The notes under the pieces were generated by a model, which saw only the letters and a program-made list of their open reading frames with translations, was not told the origin of the DNA and did no database searches. From Microcella pacifica (GTDB lineage Bacteria; Actinomycetota; Actinomycetes; Actinomycetales; Microbacteriaceae), in NCBI RefSeq assembly GCF_009371975.2, contig NZ_VIKT02000003.1:9813-73812 (forward strand): DNA of 64,000 nt. The letters are read 5' to 3'. Both the position numbers and the translations under genes were made by a program. Positions 50,024-59,863 of the stretch are shown piece by piece. How positions within the stretch are numbered: the stretch's first letter is position 1; the number at the start of each line of letters is the position of its first letter.

Positions 50024-51343
50024 TCAGCCCTTGGGGCGGGCGGCGAACTCCTGGAAGTACGCCGCGGGCTCCTCGCGCGCGGAGAGGCTCACGTTGTCGC
50101 GCCCGAGCACGAAGTTGCCGACCCAGTCGCCGACGACGCGCAGCTTGCGCTCCCACATGGGGATCGCGAGGCCGTGATAGCCGCGGTGCATGATCCAGGC
50201 CGGGAAGCCCGTGACGGCGAACTTGCCCGACTGGAAGGCTCCGTAGCCGATGCCGAGGCCGGCGACGGCGCCGAGGTTCTTGTGCTCGTAGTCCTTCGGG
50301 TCCTCACCGCGCAAGACGGCCACGAGGTTCTTCGCGAGCTGCTTGCCCTGACGCACGGCGTGCTGCGCGTTCGGAACACAGAACCCTCCGACACCGCCGC
50401 CTGAGAGGTCGGGCACCGCGGCGACGTCGCCCGCGGTCCACGCGGCGTCGACGACGCCGTTGTCGTCGATCACGCGCAGGTCGGGCTGCGCACGCAGGCG
50501 ACCGCGCTCGTCGACCGGCAGGTCGGTGCCGCGCAGCACGGGGTTGGCCATGACGCCCGCCGTCCAGATGATGAGATCCGACTCGAGGCTCTCGCCCGTC
50601 GACAGTTCGAGATGCCCGTCGACAGCGCTCGTGAGCTGCGTCTCGAGGTGCACGATCGCGGCGCGCTGGGCGAGGTTCTTGAGAACCCAGTGGCTCGTCT
50701 TGAGGGACACCTCGGGCATGATGCGGCCCATCGCCTCGATGAGGTGGAAGTGCGTGTCGTCGATCGTCAGCTGCGGGTGATCGCGCAGCAGGGCGCTCGC
50801 GAGGCTGCGCAGCTCGGCGAAGGTCTCGATGCCGGCGAAACCGCCGCCGACCACGACCACGGTGAGCAGGCGATCGCGCTCGGGCCCGGCCGGCAGCAGG
50901 GCGGCGCGGTGGAAGTTGTCGATGAGACGGTCGCGCACCGCTACCGCCTCCTCGATCGACTTCATGCCGATGGCCTCATCGGCCACACCGGGAATGGGGA
51001 ACGTGCGCGAGACGGAGCCGGCGGTCATGACGACGTGGTCGTAGTCGAGCTCGAAGGTCTCCCCCACCTCGGGCTCGATCGTGGCAGTCTTGCTCGCGTG
51101 GTTCACACCCGACACCTTGGCCGTGATGACGCGCGTGCTCCTCAGGTGGCGCCGGTGCGAGACAACCGCGTGACGCGGCTCGATGGAGCCTGCCGCGACC
51201 TCGGGCAGGAACGGCTGATAGGTCATGTACGGCAGCGGGTCGACGAGAACGACCTCGGCCTCACCCTTGCGCAGCCACTTCTCGAGCTTCAGAGCGGTGT
51301 AGAACCCGGCGTAGCCTCCACCGACGATGAGAATTCTGGGCAC
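50024..51343 (-). CDS. ndh: Type II NADH dehydrogenase (NDH-2)
   Basis: This is a peripheral membrane flavoprotein that oxidises NADH and reduces quinone without pumping protons. The 439 residues contain the FAD-binding ILIVGGGYAGFYTALKLEK, the NADH-binding VVVVGGGFAGIETFAELR and the C-terminal FAD contact WTAGDVAAVPD followed by PNAQHAVRQGKQLAKNL. The GTG at 51343 gives MPRILIVGGG, and an AAGGAG site lies about ten bases upstream. It is monocistronic, with a hairpin beyond its stop. Confidence 0.95.
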   Translation of the reverse strand: MPRILIVGGGYAGFYTALKLEKWLRKGEAEVVLVDPLPYMTYQPFLPEVAAGSIEPRHAVVSHRRHLRSTRVITAKVSGVNHASKTATIEPEVGETFELDYDHVVMTAGSVSRTFPIPGVADEAIGMKSIEEAVAVRDRLIDNFHRAALLPAGPERDRLLTVVVVGGGFAGIETFAELRSLASALLRDHPQLTIDDTHFHLIEAMGRIMPEVSLKTSHWVLKNLAQRAAIVHLETQLTSAVDGHLELSTGESLESDLIIWTAGVMANPVLRGTDLPVDERGRLRAQPDLRVIDDNGVVDAAWTAGDVAAVPDLSGGGVGGFCVPNAQHAVRQGKQLAKNLVAVLRGEDPKDYEHKNLGAVAGLGIGYGAFQSGKFAVTGFPAWIMHRGYHGLAIPMWERKLRVVGDWVGNFVLGRDNVSLSAREEPAAYFQEFAARPKG

Positions 51344-51380
51344 GAGAAAAACACTCCTTGATTGGGGGAACCCGGTTAAT

Positions 51381-52637
51381 CTACTCCGACGGCGTGCGCC
51401 TGGCGAACTGCACGGCACCCGCGACGACCGCGCCCACGACGAGGAGCACAAGGCCGAGAAGCAGGCCGACGACCGGCAGCACGGGTGCCGCGGCGGCGAT
51501 CGCGGGCCGGGCATCCGCAAGGGGGTCATTCGCGACCGAGCCGCGGGCGATCGGCTCGCGCGCGGGGGGCAGGTCGGCAGCGACGGTGTCGGCGTCCGCT
51601 CGACGGTGCACGACGACCCACTCGGCGAGACTGCCGAGCGGGTTGCTCGCAACAGGAGCGACGTTCGCCCCCACCGCTGCGCGCGCGTCGATGAGGCCGT
51701 AGCCGTAGAGCGGATCAGGCACCGTGGGCGTCGCGGGGCGGGCGGTGCGCAGAATGCGCTCGATGACGTTCGCGGCATCGAGCTCGGGATGCGCCGCGCG
51801 CACGAGCGCCGCGATGCCCGCGACGATCGGCGTGGCCCCGCTCGTGCCCTGCCACAGGGCGTGCCCGCCGCCCGGCACGGCGCCCACGAGCTGCTCGCTC
51901 GGTGCCATGACCCCGATCGTGATGCCCTGCGAGGAGGCGTTGTCGCTCGCCACGCCCGAGCGGTCCACGCCGCCGACCGCGAGCACCCCCGGCATCGTCG
52001 CCGGCGCCCCCACCGACTCGGTGCCGCTGCCCCGGTTGCCCGCCGCCGCGATGACGACGACGTCCCTCTCCTCGGCGTAGCCGAACGCGTCGTCCCAGCT
52101 CTCCGGCCAGCCCAGAGTGTTGCGGGTGAGGGAGAGCGAGATGATGTCGGCGCCGTTGTCGACGGCCCAGCGCACCGCCTCGGCGACCTGCGCGTCGGCG
52201 CTGCGCTCCCCTGATCCGAAGGCGAGCGAGATGCTCAGCAGCGAGGCCGCGGGGGCCGCACCGATGACGCCGCTCGTGGGTCCGCTCCCGCGACCGGCCG
52301 CCAACGAGGCGACCATCGTCCCGTGGGTGCGACCCGTTCCGCTCACCGGTCGCGTGCCGTCGTCAGCACCGCGCCCTGAGACATCCGTGCCCCCGATGAC
52401 GGCGCCCGCGAGGTCGGGATGCGTCGCATCGACGCCCGAGTCGATGACCGCGATCGTGACGCCCGCGCCTCGCGTGACCTGCCACGCCTCGCTGATTCCA
52501 TACTCGTCGAGCCAGTACTGGAGGTCTCTGATGGAATCGGCGCGCGCGTCGGGCGCGGGAGCGAGCGCGAGAGCGCCCGCGCTCGCCACGGCGAGCACGA
52601 GCAGGCGCGCTAGGAGCCGCGCAGGTCGGGAGTGCAC
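51381..52637 (-). CDS. Mycosin-like S8 subtilisin-family serine protease
   Basis: This is a secreted, membrane-anchored protease of 418 residues. It has a signal peptide (LLARLLVLAVASAGALALAP), the catalytic Asp in VIDSGVDATHPDL, His in RTHGTMVASL, the oxyanion Asn in AAAGNRG and Ser in GTSGATPIVAGIAAL. A C-terminal helix (VLPVVGLLLGLVLLVVGAVVAG) anchors it. The layout equals mycosins, but no type VII secretion genes are nearby. The GTG at 52637 is chosen because a GAGG site lies seven bases before it. It overlaps the DUF501 gene by 28 bases. Confidence 0.9.
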   Translation of the reverse strand: MHSRPARLLARLLVLAVASAGALALAPAPDARADSIRDLQYWLDEYGISEAWQVTRGAGVTIAVIDSGVDATHPDLAGAVIGGTDVSGRGADDGTRPVSGTGRTHGTMVASLAAGRGSGPTSGVIGAAPAASLLSISLAFGSGERSADAQVAEAVRWAVDNGADIISLSLTRNTLGWPESWDDAFGYAEERDVVVIAAAGNRGSGTESVGAPATMPGVLAVGGVDRSGVASDNASSQGITIGVMAPSEQLVGAVPGGGHALWQGTSGATPIVAGIAALVRAAHPELDAANVIERILRTARPATPTVPDPLYGYGLIDARAAVGANVAPVASNPLGSLAEWVVVHRRADADTVAADLPPAREPIARGSVANDPLADARPAIAAAAPVLPVVGLLLGLVLLVVGAVVAGAVQFARRTPSE

Positions 52638-53128
52638 GCGCACACCTCGGGGGTCCAGCCGCACTCTGCGAGAGCGCGGTCGCCGATCGGGTTGACGCCA
52701 GCCCCCACAGCCAGGGAATGGCCGACGAGGGCGTGCAGGCACTTGACCCGCGTCGGCATGCCCCCCGCGGAGTAGTTGTCGATCTCGGGAACCTCGAGCA
52801 GCTGCCCGCGATCGGCCAGATACGCATCGTGAGCGGCGCGGTACTGCCCCGCGAGCTCCGAGTCATCGGCGAGCATCGCCGTGAACTCGGCCATGCGGCC
52901 GTCGGCCTCGAGTCGGGAAACAGCCGCCGTCGCCGCGGGGTGGCTCAAGTAGTACAGAGTCGGGAAGGGTGTTCCGTTCGACAGCCGCGGCCGCGTGGCG
53001 ACGACCGTGGGCGCGCCGCACACGCAGCGGGCGGGAATGCCGACGACGTCGCGCGCCGGGCGACCGAGCTGCGCGCTCACGAGCGCGACGTCGCCCTCGC
53101 TGAAGGGTGCGAACGGGGGCCGGCTCAC
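52610..53128 (-). CDS. DUF501 family protein
   Basis: This 172-residue cytoplasmic protein belongs to the DUF501 family, widespread in actinobacteria next to eno and ftsB. Conserved parts are GRPARDVVGIPARCVCGAP, FPTLYYLSHP and the C-terminal GGMPTRVKCLHALVGHSLA followed by GVNPIGD. Several cysteines and histidines (CVCG, CLH, CACT) could bind metal, which is speculative. The start overlaps the upstream ftsB-like stop (ATGA). Confidence 0.92.
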   Translation of the reverse strand: MSRPPFAPFSEGDVALVSAQLGRPARDVVGIPARCVCGAPTVVATRPRLSNGTPFPTLYYLSHPAATAAVSRLEADGRMAEFTAMLADDSELAGQYRAAHDAYLADRGQLLEVPEIDNYSAGGMPTRVKCLHALVGHSLAVGAGVNPIGDRALAECGWTPEVCACTPDLRGS

Positions 53129-53625
53129 TGCGCCCCCTCGAACGCGGGCGAGACGAGAGAGTCGGCTGGCAGGTCGGTGAGGCCCGCCGTGACGAACGAC
53201 GACAGCAGGGCGCGCGTCCAGTCGACGCGCGTCGTCTGAATCTCGTCGCTGATCGGCTGACCGTCATCCGAGGGGGGAGTGAGGCCGTCGTCGATCACGA
53301 GATAGCTGATGTCGCCCGGGTACACGTACAGCAGTCGACCGCGCGCTTGCGCCTCGATGTACGCAGGGTCCTGCCACCGATCGATCTCGATCTCGAGATC
53401 CTCGATCGCAGCCTGCTGCTCGGCGACCGTGCGCCCCAGCGCGGCGATCTCCTGGCGCTGCTCCACGAGGATGCGCAGGGAGGGCGCGAGCACGACGAGC
53501 CCCGCGACGATGAGCAGGAAGACCGTCACGGTGAAGCCGGAGAGCTGGAGGTTGCGGAACCAGGCGCCCACCCCCAGCGCCTCCGCGGCCGGAGCCGGGG
53601 AGGCGCTGCGCGGGGGGCGGGCCAT
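53125..53625 (-). CDS. ftsB: FtsB/DivIC-type septum formation protein
   Basis: This single-pass division protein of 166 residues has a cytoplasmic proline-rich start, one transmembrane helix (VTVFLLIVAGLVVLAPSL), a coiled-coil (EIAALGRTVAEQQAAIEDLE) and a conserved DPAYIEAQARGRLLYVYPGD motif. It belongs to the FtsB-FtsL-FtsQ complex that recruits and activates the divisome. It follows eno after 8 bases, the usual actinobacterial order. Confidence 0.92.
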   Translation of the reverse strand: MARPPRSASPAPAAEALGVGAWFRNLQLSGFTVTVFLLIVAGLVVLAPSLRILVEQRQEIAALGRTVAEQQAAIEDLEIEIDRWQDPAYIEAQARGRLLYVYPGDISYLVIDDGLTPPSDDGQPISDEIQTTRVDWTRALLSSFVTAGLTDLPADSLVSPAFEGAQ

Positions 53626-53633
53626 GTCGCCGC

Positions 53634-54917
<1,284 letters not shown>

Positions 54918-56192
54918 TCAGTCTCCTTCGGTGGTGGTCGAATCTGCGGCTCCGAGCCTACGCCAGTCGAGAAGCGCGGGGTCGGGTGCGGCCTCGCGCG
55001 CCACGGGCGCGAAGCGGCAGAAGCCCTCCGCCTCGAGCTGCTCGAGAGCGGCCCGCAGATTCTTGGGCCGCTTCAGCAACCGCACGCGGGCGCCCTCGCC
55101 GACGAGGGCGGCCTGCAGAGCCACGATCGTCGCGGGGGCGACCTCGCGGTCGTAGACGAGAGCCGCATCCTCGGCGCCCCCCGTCTCGGTGAGCTGCACG
55201 AGGTCGATGAGGCGCTCGAAGCCGAGCGAGAAGCCGGTCGCGGGCACCTCGCTGCCGAGGAACCGCCCGATCATGCCGTCGTAGCGGCCCCCGCCGCCGA
55301 GCGAGTAGCCGAGCTGCGGGTGCGCGACCTCGAAGATCGGGCCCGTGTAGTAGCCCATGCCGCGCACGAGGAACGGGTCGAACTGCAGCGGAAGCTCGGG
55401 CAGCGCCTCGCGCAGTGCGCGCAGATCGTCGAGGGCCGGGCTGCCGTCGAACGCGGGGCTCTGCAGCAGGCTCCACGAGTCGCCCTCATCGGCGGCAAGG
55501 GCCTCGAACAGCTCGCGTGCGTGCGCGACACCGAGCGTGACGAGCTCGTCGACCACACCGTCGACGCCGAGCTTGTCGAGCTTGTCGATCGTGATGAGCG
55601 CCTGCGGCTGCAGCGTCGCGGGCACGCCGTGCCGCGTGAGCCACGCCGTGAGCAGGCGACGGTCGTTTACGCGGATGCTGCAGTCGGGGATACCCAGGGC
55701 GTCGAGCGCCGCCGAGGTCGCCGCGATGAGCTCGACCTCGGCGATGATGCCCGGCTCGCCGATGATGTCGATGTCGCACTGCACGAACTGGCGGTAGCGG
55801 CCCTTCTGCGGGCGCTCCGCCCGCCAGACCGGCGCCACCTGAATGGCCCGGAACACGGTCGGCAGCTGCCCGCGGTTGCTCGCGTAGAAGCGCGCGAGCG
55901 GCACCGTGAGGTCGAACCGAAGACCCAGGTCGGCGAGCTCGAGAGGCGACTCGGCCGTGCGCAGGTCATCCACGGTCAGACCGCGCCGCATGACCGCGAA
56001 CGCGAGCTTCTCGTTGTCGCCGCCGAGGCCCGCGTGCAGGCGATCGGCGTCCTCCATGACGGGAGTCTCGATCTCGTCGAAGCCGTGCGCGCGGTACACG
56101 CCGCGCACCGTCGCGAGCACACGCTCGCGACGGGCCTTGTCGGCGGGCAGGATGTCGCGCATCCCGCGGGGCGGGGTCACCGGGCTGGCCAT
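54918..56192 (-). CDS. hisS: Histidyl-tRNA synthetase
   Basis: This class II aminoacyl-tRNA synthetase charges tRNA-His. Motifs: PPRGMRDILP, motif 2 region VWRAERPQKGRYRQFVQCD, the histidine-specific LGYSLGGGGRYDGMIG, and motif 3 ATGFSLGFERLI. A C-terminal anticodon-binding domain follows. The 424 residues from the ATG at 56192 fit the family; a longer open frame upstream is shadow. It is followed by eno after 3 bases. Confidence 0.96.
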   Translation of the reverse strand: MASPVTPPRGMRDILPADKARRERVLATVRGVYRAHGFDEIETPVMEDADRLHAGLGGDNEKLAFAVMRRGLTVDDLRTAESPLELADLGLRFDLTVPLARFYASNRGQLPTVFRAIQVAPVWRAERPQKGRYRQFVQCDIDIIGEPGIIAEVELIAATSAALDALGIPDCSIRVNDRRLLTAWLTRHGVPATLQPQALITIDKLDKLGVDGVVDELVTLGVAHARELFEALAADEGDSWSLLQSPAFDGSPALDDLRALREALPELPLQFDPFLVRGMGYYTGPIFEVAHPQLGYSLGGGGRYDGMIGRFLGSEVPATGFSLGFERLIDLVQLTETGGAEDAALVYDREVAPATIVALQAALVGEGARVRLLKRPKNLRAALEQLEAEGFCRFAPVAREAAPDPALLDWRRLGAADSTTTEGD

Positions 56193-56233
56193 ACGCTCGA
56201 TTCTGTCACGCAGCCCGGGCGCCCCCGGTGCGC

Positions 56234-57325
56234 TCAGGCGACCCGGCTGCCCTTCGGCAGGCGACCTGCCGGGGTGCGCGTGCGCGCGATGCCACCGCCC
56301 AGTGCGAGCGCTGCCAGCAGGAGGTGCAGCAGGAGGCCGACGAACCAGCTGGGCACCGTGCGCTCGAAGACCTCCTGAGGCGTCTCGTAGTCGTTGAGAA
56401 GATCGAGGTCGCCGGCGAGCGCCGCCGCGCACTCGTCCGTGACCATCTCGAGCTCGGGGGCGAGCTGGGCCGCCCGCACGCCCGTCGCGATCGTGCCGAA
56501 CAGGTCTTGCGGGTTGCCGTTGCTGTCGAATGTCGTCGGCGCGGCATCCGCGAGCACGACGTACGGGTTCGCGGCGAGGATGCCCCACACGTAGTCGAAG
56601 CGGGGCACGAGGTACTCGTAGGTCTCGGGCGGAAGGCACTCGACCTGCTCGGGGAATCCTGTCTGCGGATCGAACTCGCCCCCGACGGAGTAGTCGACGC
56701 CGATGTAGGTCGAGCGGACCTCGGACTGGAAGGCGAGCCCGCCAAGGGTGAAGGCGATGAGCGTGCCGATGCTCAGCGCCGCGACGGTGAGGTAGGTCGT
56801 CACGACCGAGAACAGGGCGCGCGACATGAGTGCGGAGAGCCCGACGCCGATCGCGGCGACGATGCCGAGCTCGAGCACGAGCACGCCGAGCGAGGCCAGG
56901 AGCGTGTCGAGCCGTACGCCGCCCGCCACGACGGAGAAGACGAGGAACGGCAGGGAGGCGAGCAGGAAGGTGAGGGCCACCGTCCAGGCCGCGAGAAACT
57001 TGCCGAGCACGATCTGCGGCGCACTCGCGAGCGTCACCTGCGTCGTCGCGAGCGTTCCGGCGTCCCGATCGCCGTTGACCGCTCCCCCGCTGATGGCGGG
57101 CGTGACGAGCGTGCCGACGAGCAGCACGAAGAAGATGATGGTCGAGTAGACGCCCGCCGTCTCGGCGTCGCCCCCGAAGGCGGAGATCGAGGCCCAGAGC
57201 ATCGCCGTGACGACGCCCACGAGCACGAAGACGACGATCACGAGGACGATCCAGGCGGCCGAGCGGATGCGCTGCCGCAGCTCGAGCAGGATGATCGTGC
57301 CGAGCGTGTCGAGGTAGCGGGTCAT
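56234..57325 (-). CDS. ABC-2 type transporter permease
   Basis: This is a 363-residue membrane protein with about six helices and one large extracytoplasmic loop (about residues 205-320) between helices 5 and 6. The first helix follows a cytoplasmic LELRQRIRSAAW segment, and SGGAVNGDRDAGTLATTQVTLAS is the typical coupling region of ABC-2 exporters. It overlaps the ATPase gene by four bases (ATGA). The exported substrate is unknown. Confidence 0.9.
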   Translation of the reverse strand: MTRYLDTLGTIILLELRQRIRSAAWIVLVIVVFVLVGVVTAMLWASISAFGGDAETAGVYSTIIFFVLLVGTLVTPAISGGAVNGDRDAGTLATTQVTLASAPQIVLGKFLAAWTVALTFLLASLPFLVFSVVAGGVRLDTLLASLGVLVLELGIVAAIGVGLSALMSRALFSVVTTYLTVAALSIGTLIAFTLGGLAFQSEVRSTYIGVDYSVGGEFDPQTGFPEQVECLPPETYEYLVPRFDYVWGILAANPYVVLADAAPTTFDSNGNPQDLFGTIATGVRAAQLAPELEMVTDECAAALAGDLDLLNDYETPQEVFERTVPSWFVGLLLHLLLAALALGGGIARTRTPAGRLPKGSRVA

Positions 57326-58278
57326 CGCGCCTCCTCCGGCCGTTCGCCGCGCGCCAGGTCGAGGAAGGTGTGCTCGAGGTCGCCCACCGCGGGCCCGAAG
57401 GCGCTCACCGCGACGCCCGCGCTCACGAGCCGGGCCAGCAGGGCGGCCGCGTCGGTCTCGCTCGCCACCGAGACGAGCGTGCCGAGGTGGTCCTGACCCA
57501 CGCTCTCGAAGCCCTCGCTCGCGAGCGCTGCCGAGAGTGCCGCGGGGTCGACCGCGCGGATGCGCCACTGGCGAGCGCCCGCACGCGAGGACTCGATGCG
57601 CTCGGCGCTCGCCGTCACGCCCTGGTCGAGGTACACGGCCGCGTCGGCCATCTCGTCGAGCTCGGCGAGAACGTGGCTGGAGACGAGCACTGCGACGCCC
57701 TCCGCGGCGAGCCGCCGCACGAGCACCCTCAGATCGACGCGTGCCGCCGGGTCGAGGCCCGAGGCGGGCTCGTCGAGCAAGAGCACCTCCGGCCGGTGCA
57801 CGAGCGCGCGCGCGAGGCTCAGACGCTGCTTCTGGCCGCGGCTGAGCACGCGCGTCGGCTGGTCGGCGAGCGATTCGAGCCCCACGAGCTCGATGAGCTC
57901 GCGCGCCCGCTCGCGGGACTGCACCGGCGTGAGCTCGTACAACCGCCCCGTCATCTCGAGCGTCTGCCGCACGCTCAGTGTCGCCCACGAGCCCAGCACG
58001 TCGGGCATCCAGCCCATGCGCTGGCGCACGGCCCGCGCATCGCGCACGGGGTCGGCTCCGGCGATGCGCACGGTTCCCGCATCCGGCGCGAGCAGGGTCG
58101 CGAGCACGAGCATGAGCGTGGTCTTGCCGGAGCCGTTGGGGCCGATGAGGGCCGTGACCGACCCGGCGTGCGCGGTGAAGCTCGCGTCGCGCACGGCGTG
58201 CACGTCGCCGAAGGAGCGCGCAACCCCCTGCACCTCGATCGCGGCGCCGCTCGAGGCGTGCGCTGGGGTTGCCGTCAT
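57322..58278 (-). CDS. ABC-2 exporter ATP-binding protein
   Basis: This 318-residue ATPase has Walker A GPNGSGKTTLMLVLAT, signature LSRGQKQRLSLARAL, Walker B VLLLDEPASGLDP and H-loop VLVSSHVLAEL. A C-terminal extension of about 90 residues is common in this exporter class. It is translationally coupled to the permease and starts 5 bases after the mazG stop, so the three genes may be one transcript. Confidence 0.93.
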   Translation of the reverse strand: MTATPAHASSGAAIEVQGVARSFGDVHAVRDASFTAHAGSVTALIGPNGSGKTTLMLVLATLLAPDAGTVRIAGADPVRDARAVRQRMGWMPDVLGSWATLSVRQTLEMTGRLYELTPVQSRERARELIELVGLESLADQPTRVLSRGQKQRLSLARALVHRPEVLLLDEPASGLDPAARVDLRVLVRRLAAEGVAVLVSSHVLAELDEMADAAVYLDQGVTASAERIESSRAGARQWRIRAVDPAALSAALASEGFESVGQDHLGTLVSVASETDAAALLARLVSAGVAVSAFGPAVGDLEHTFLDLARGERPEEAR

Positions 58279-58283
58279 GAGCG

Positions 58284-58970
58284 TCAGTCAACCACTGTGC
58301 GAGCCGCTGTCGATTCCGCCGCGCGGATGCGCGACTCGAGATCGCGCACGGCGGCGCGCAGGGCGCGCTCGGCGTCCAGACCCTGTGCGCGGCCCGCGGC
58401 CACGAGGCTCAAGAGTCGGTGCCCGAGCTCGGCCTCGCCCTCAAGAGCCGGCTCGTTCTCGTCGACCGCGATCTCGGCGGAGACGCCGTGCGCGCGCCCG
58501 AGAACCTTCTCGGCCCGGGCGAGCGCCGGCAGGCCGGCCGGGACGCCGTCGAGCACCGAGGTGCGCGCGGGCTTCTGCTGGCGCTTCCACGTCTCCCAGT
58601 TCGCCGCGACATCCTCGGCGGTGTCGGCGACCACGTCACCGAAGACGTGCGGGTGGCGGCCGACCATCTTCGCGGTCGTCGCGGCCGCGACATCCTCGAT
58701 CGTGAACCGATGCTCCGCGCTCGCCGCAGCGATGTCGGCGTGAAACAGCACCTGGTAGAGAACGTCGCCCAGCTCCTCGAGCATGTCCTCGCGCGAGCCG
58801 TGCTCGATGGCCTCGATGAGCTCGTGCGACTCCTCGACGAGGTACTGCACGAGGCTCTCGTGCGTCTGCTCGGCATCCCACGCGCAGCCCCCCGGAGCCC
58901 TCAGGTATTCGAGCACGGCGATGAGCTGGTCGAGGTTCGGGTGCGGTCGCGGGGTCGGAAGCTCGCTCAT
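58284..58970 (-). CDS. mazG: MazG nucleoside triphosphate pyrophosphohydrolase
   Basis: MazG hydrolyses NTPs and dNTPs to monophosphates and so cleans aberrant nucleotides. The metal motif EESHE (VEESHELIEAIE) and EELGD (MLEELGDVLYQ) form the conserved E-x-x-E-12-28-E-x-x-D signature. The PGGCAWDAEQTHESL start and KMVGRHPHVFGDV are family marks. At 228 residues it is shorter than the 260-residue two-domain E. coli protein, with a degenerate second domain. Confidence 0.94.
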   Translation of the reverse strand: MSELPTPRPHPNLDQLIAVLEYLRAPGGCAWDAEQTHESLVQYLVEESHELIEAIEHGSREDMLEELGDVLYQVLFHADIAAASAEHRFTIEDVAAATTAKMVGRHPHVFGDVVADTAEDVAANWETWKRQQKPARTSVLDGVPAGLPALARAEKVLGRAHGVSAEIAVDENEPALEGEAELGHRLLSLVAAGRAQGLDAERALRAAVRDLESRIRAAESTAARTVVD

Positions 58971-59002
58971 GCCGCCATCCTCTCAGCCCGCCTCTCTGCC
59001 GC

Positions 59003-59863
59003 GTGCACGAGACTGGAGGCGTGCTCCCCGACCTCGACTGGCTTCCTCGGCTCGCGGCCGCGCTCCTCGCGACCGGCCTGCTCGTTCTCTTCCTCGTGCG
59101 GGCCGTCCGCAAGGATCGTCGCGAGTACGCACGCTTCCGCCGCTACCGTTCGACAGCGCGCCGCCAGGCGATGCTGCGACGGTGGCTCATCGAGTCGCTC
59201 GCCCTCTTCGGCGGCACCGCCGCTCTCGTGCTGGTCCCCGTGCAGCCGTTCGTCGCGCCGTTGCTCGCCGAGACGCAGGCCCTGCCGCCCGTTGCATGGT
59301 TGAGGGATGCTCTGACCGGCGGCCTCGGAGCCGGACTGCTCATCGGCGCCGTCGTCGGCGGCACCCTGCTCACCGTGATCGGCGTGCGCAGCGCCCGCGC
59401 CGAGGGCGGCGTCGTCATGGTCGGCGACATCGCCTCGCTCCTGCCGCGCAACCGACCGGAGCTCGGCTGGGGCGCGGCGCTCTCCGTGAATGCGGGCATC
59501 GTCGAGGAGGCCCTGTTCCGCCTCGCGCTGCCCGCGCTGCTCGTGATCGTCACGGGCGAGCCGATCAGCGCCTTCGTGCTCGCCGCTCTCGTCTTCGGCG
59601 CGCTGCACGCCTACCAGGGGTGGCTCGGGGTCGTCGCGACGAGCGTCGTAGGGCTGCTCTTCACGACCCTCTACGTCGTGAGCGGCAGCATCCTGCTCGC
59701 GATGCTCGTGCACATCCTGTTCGATCTGCGCACGCTCGTCGTCATCCCGATGGCCGTGTACCGCGTGCACGAGGTGCCGGGCAGCGTGCGGTTCCCCCGT
59801 CCTCTCGCTCTCGCCACCCCGCCCGCCCAGCCGGAGGCCGCCCAGCCGGAGGCCGACGCCTAG
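59003..59863 (+). CDS. CPBP-family intramembrane metalloprotease
   Basis: This is a membrane protein of about 286 residues with seven or so helices. The CPBP/Abi motif 1 is IVEEALFRLALPAL (EExxxR), motif 2 VFGALHAYQG and motif 3 MLVHILFDLRT, so the glutamate and histidine active-site residues are present. The GTG at 59003 has no clear ribosome-binding site; a GTG at 59021 lies directly behind GGAGG but too close. A duplicated QPEA tail ends the protein. Its TAG shares a CTAG palindrome with the convergent mfd stop. Substrate unknown. Confidence 0.85.
   Translation: MHETGGVLPDLDWLPRLAAALLATGLLVLFLVRAVRKDRREYARFRRYRSTARRQAMLRRWLIESLALFGGTAALVLVPVQPFVAPLLAETQALPPVAWLRDALTGGLGAGLLIGAVVGGTLLTVIGVRSARAEGGVVMVGDIASLLPRNRPELGWGAALSVNAGIVEEALFRLALPALLVIVTGEPISAFVLAALVFGALHAYQGWLGVVATSVVGLLFTTLYVVSGSILLAMLVHILFDLRTLVVIPMAVYRVHEVPGSVRFPRPLALATPPAQPEAAQPEADA

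Noticed and set aside
51381-52637. A type VII secretion locus around the mycosin-like protease
   Set aside because: No EccB/C/D or WXG100 genes are nearby. The protease sits in the ordinary eno-ftsB-DUF501 context.
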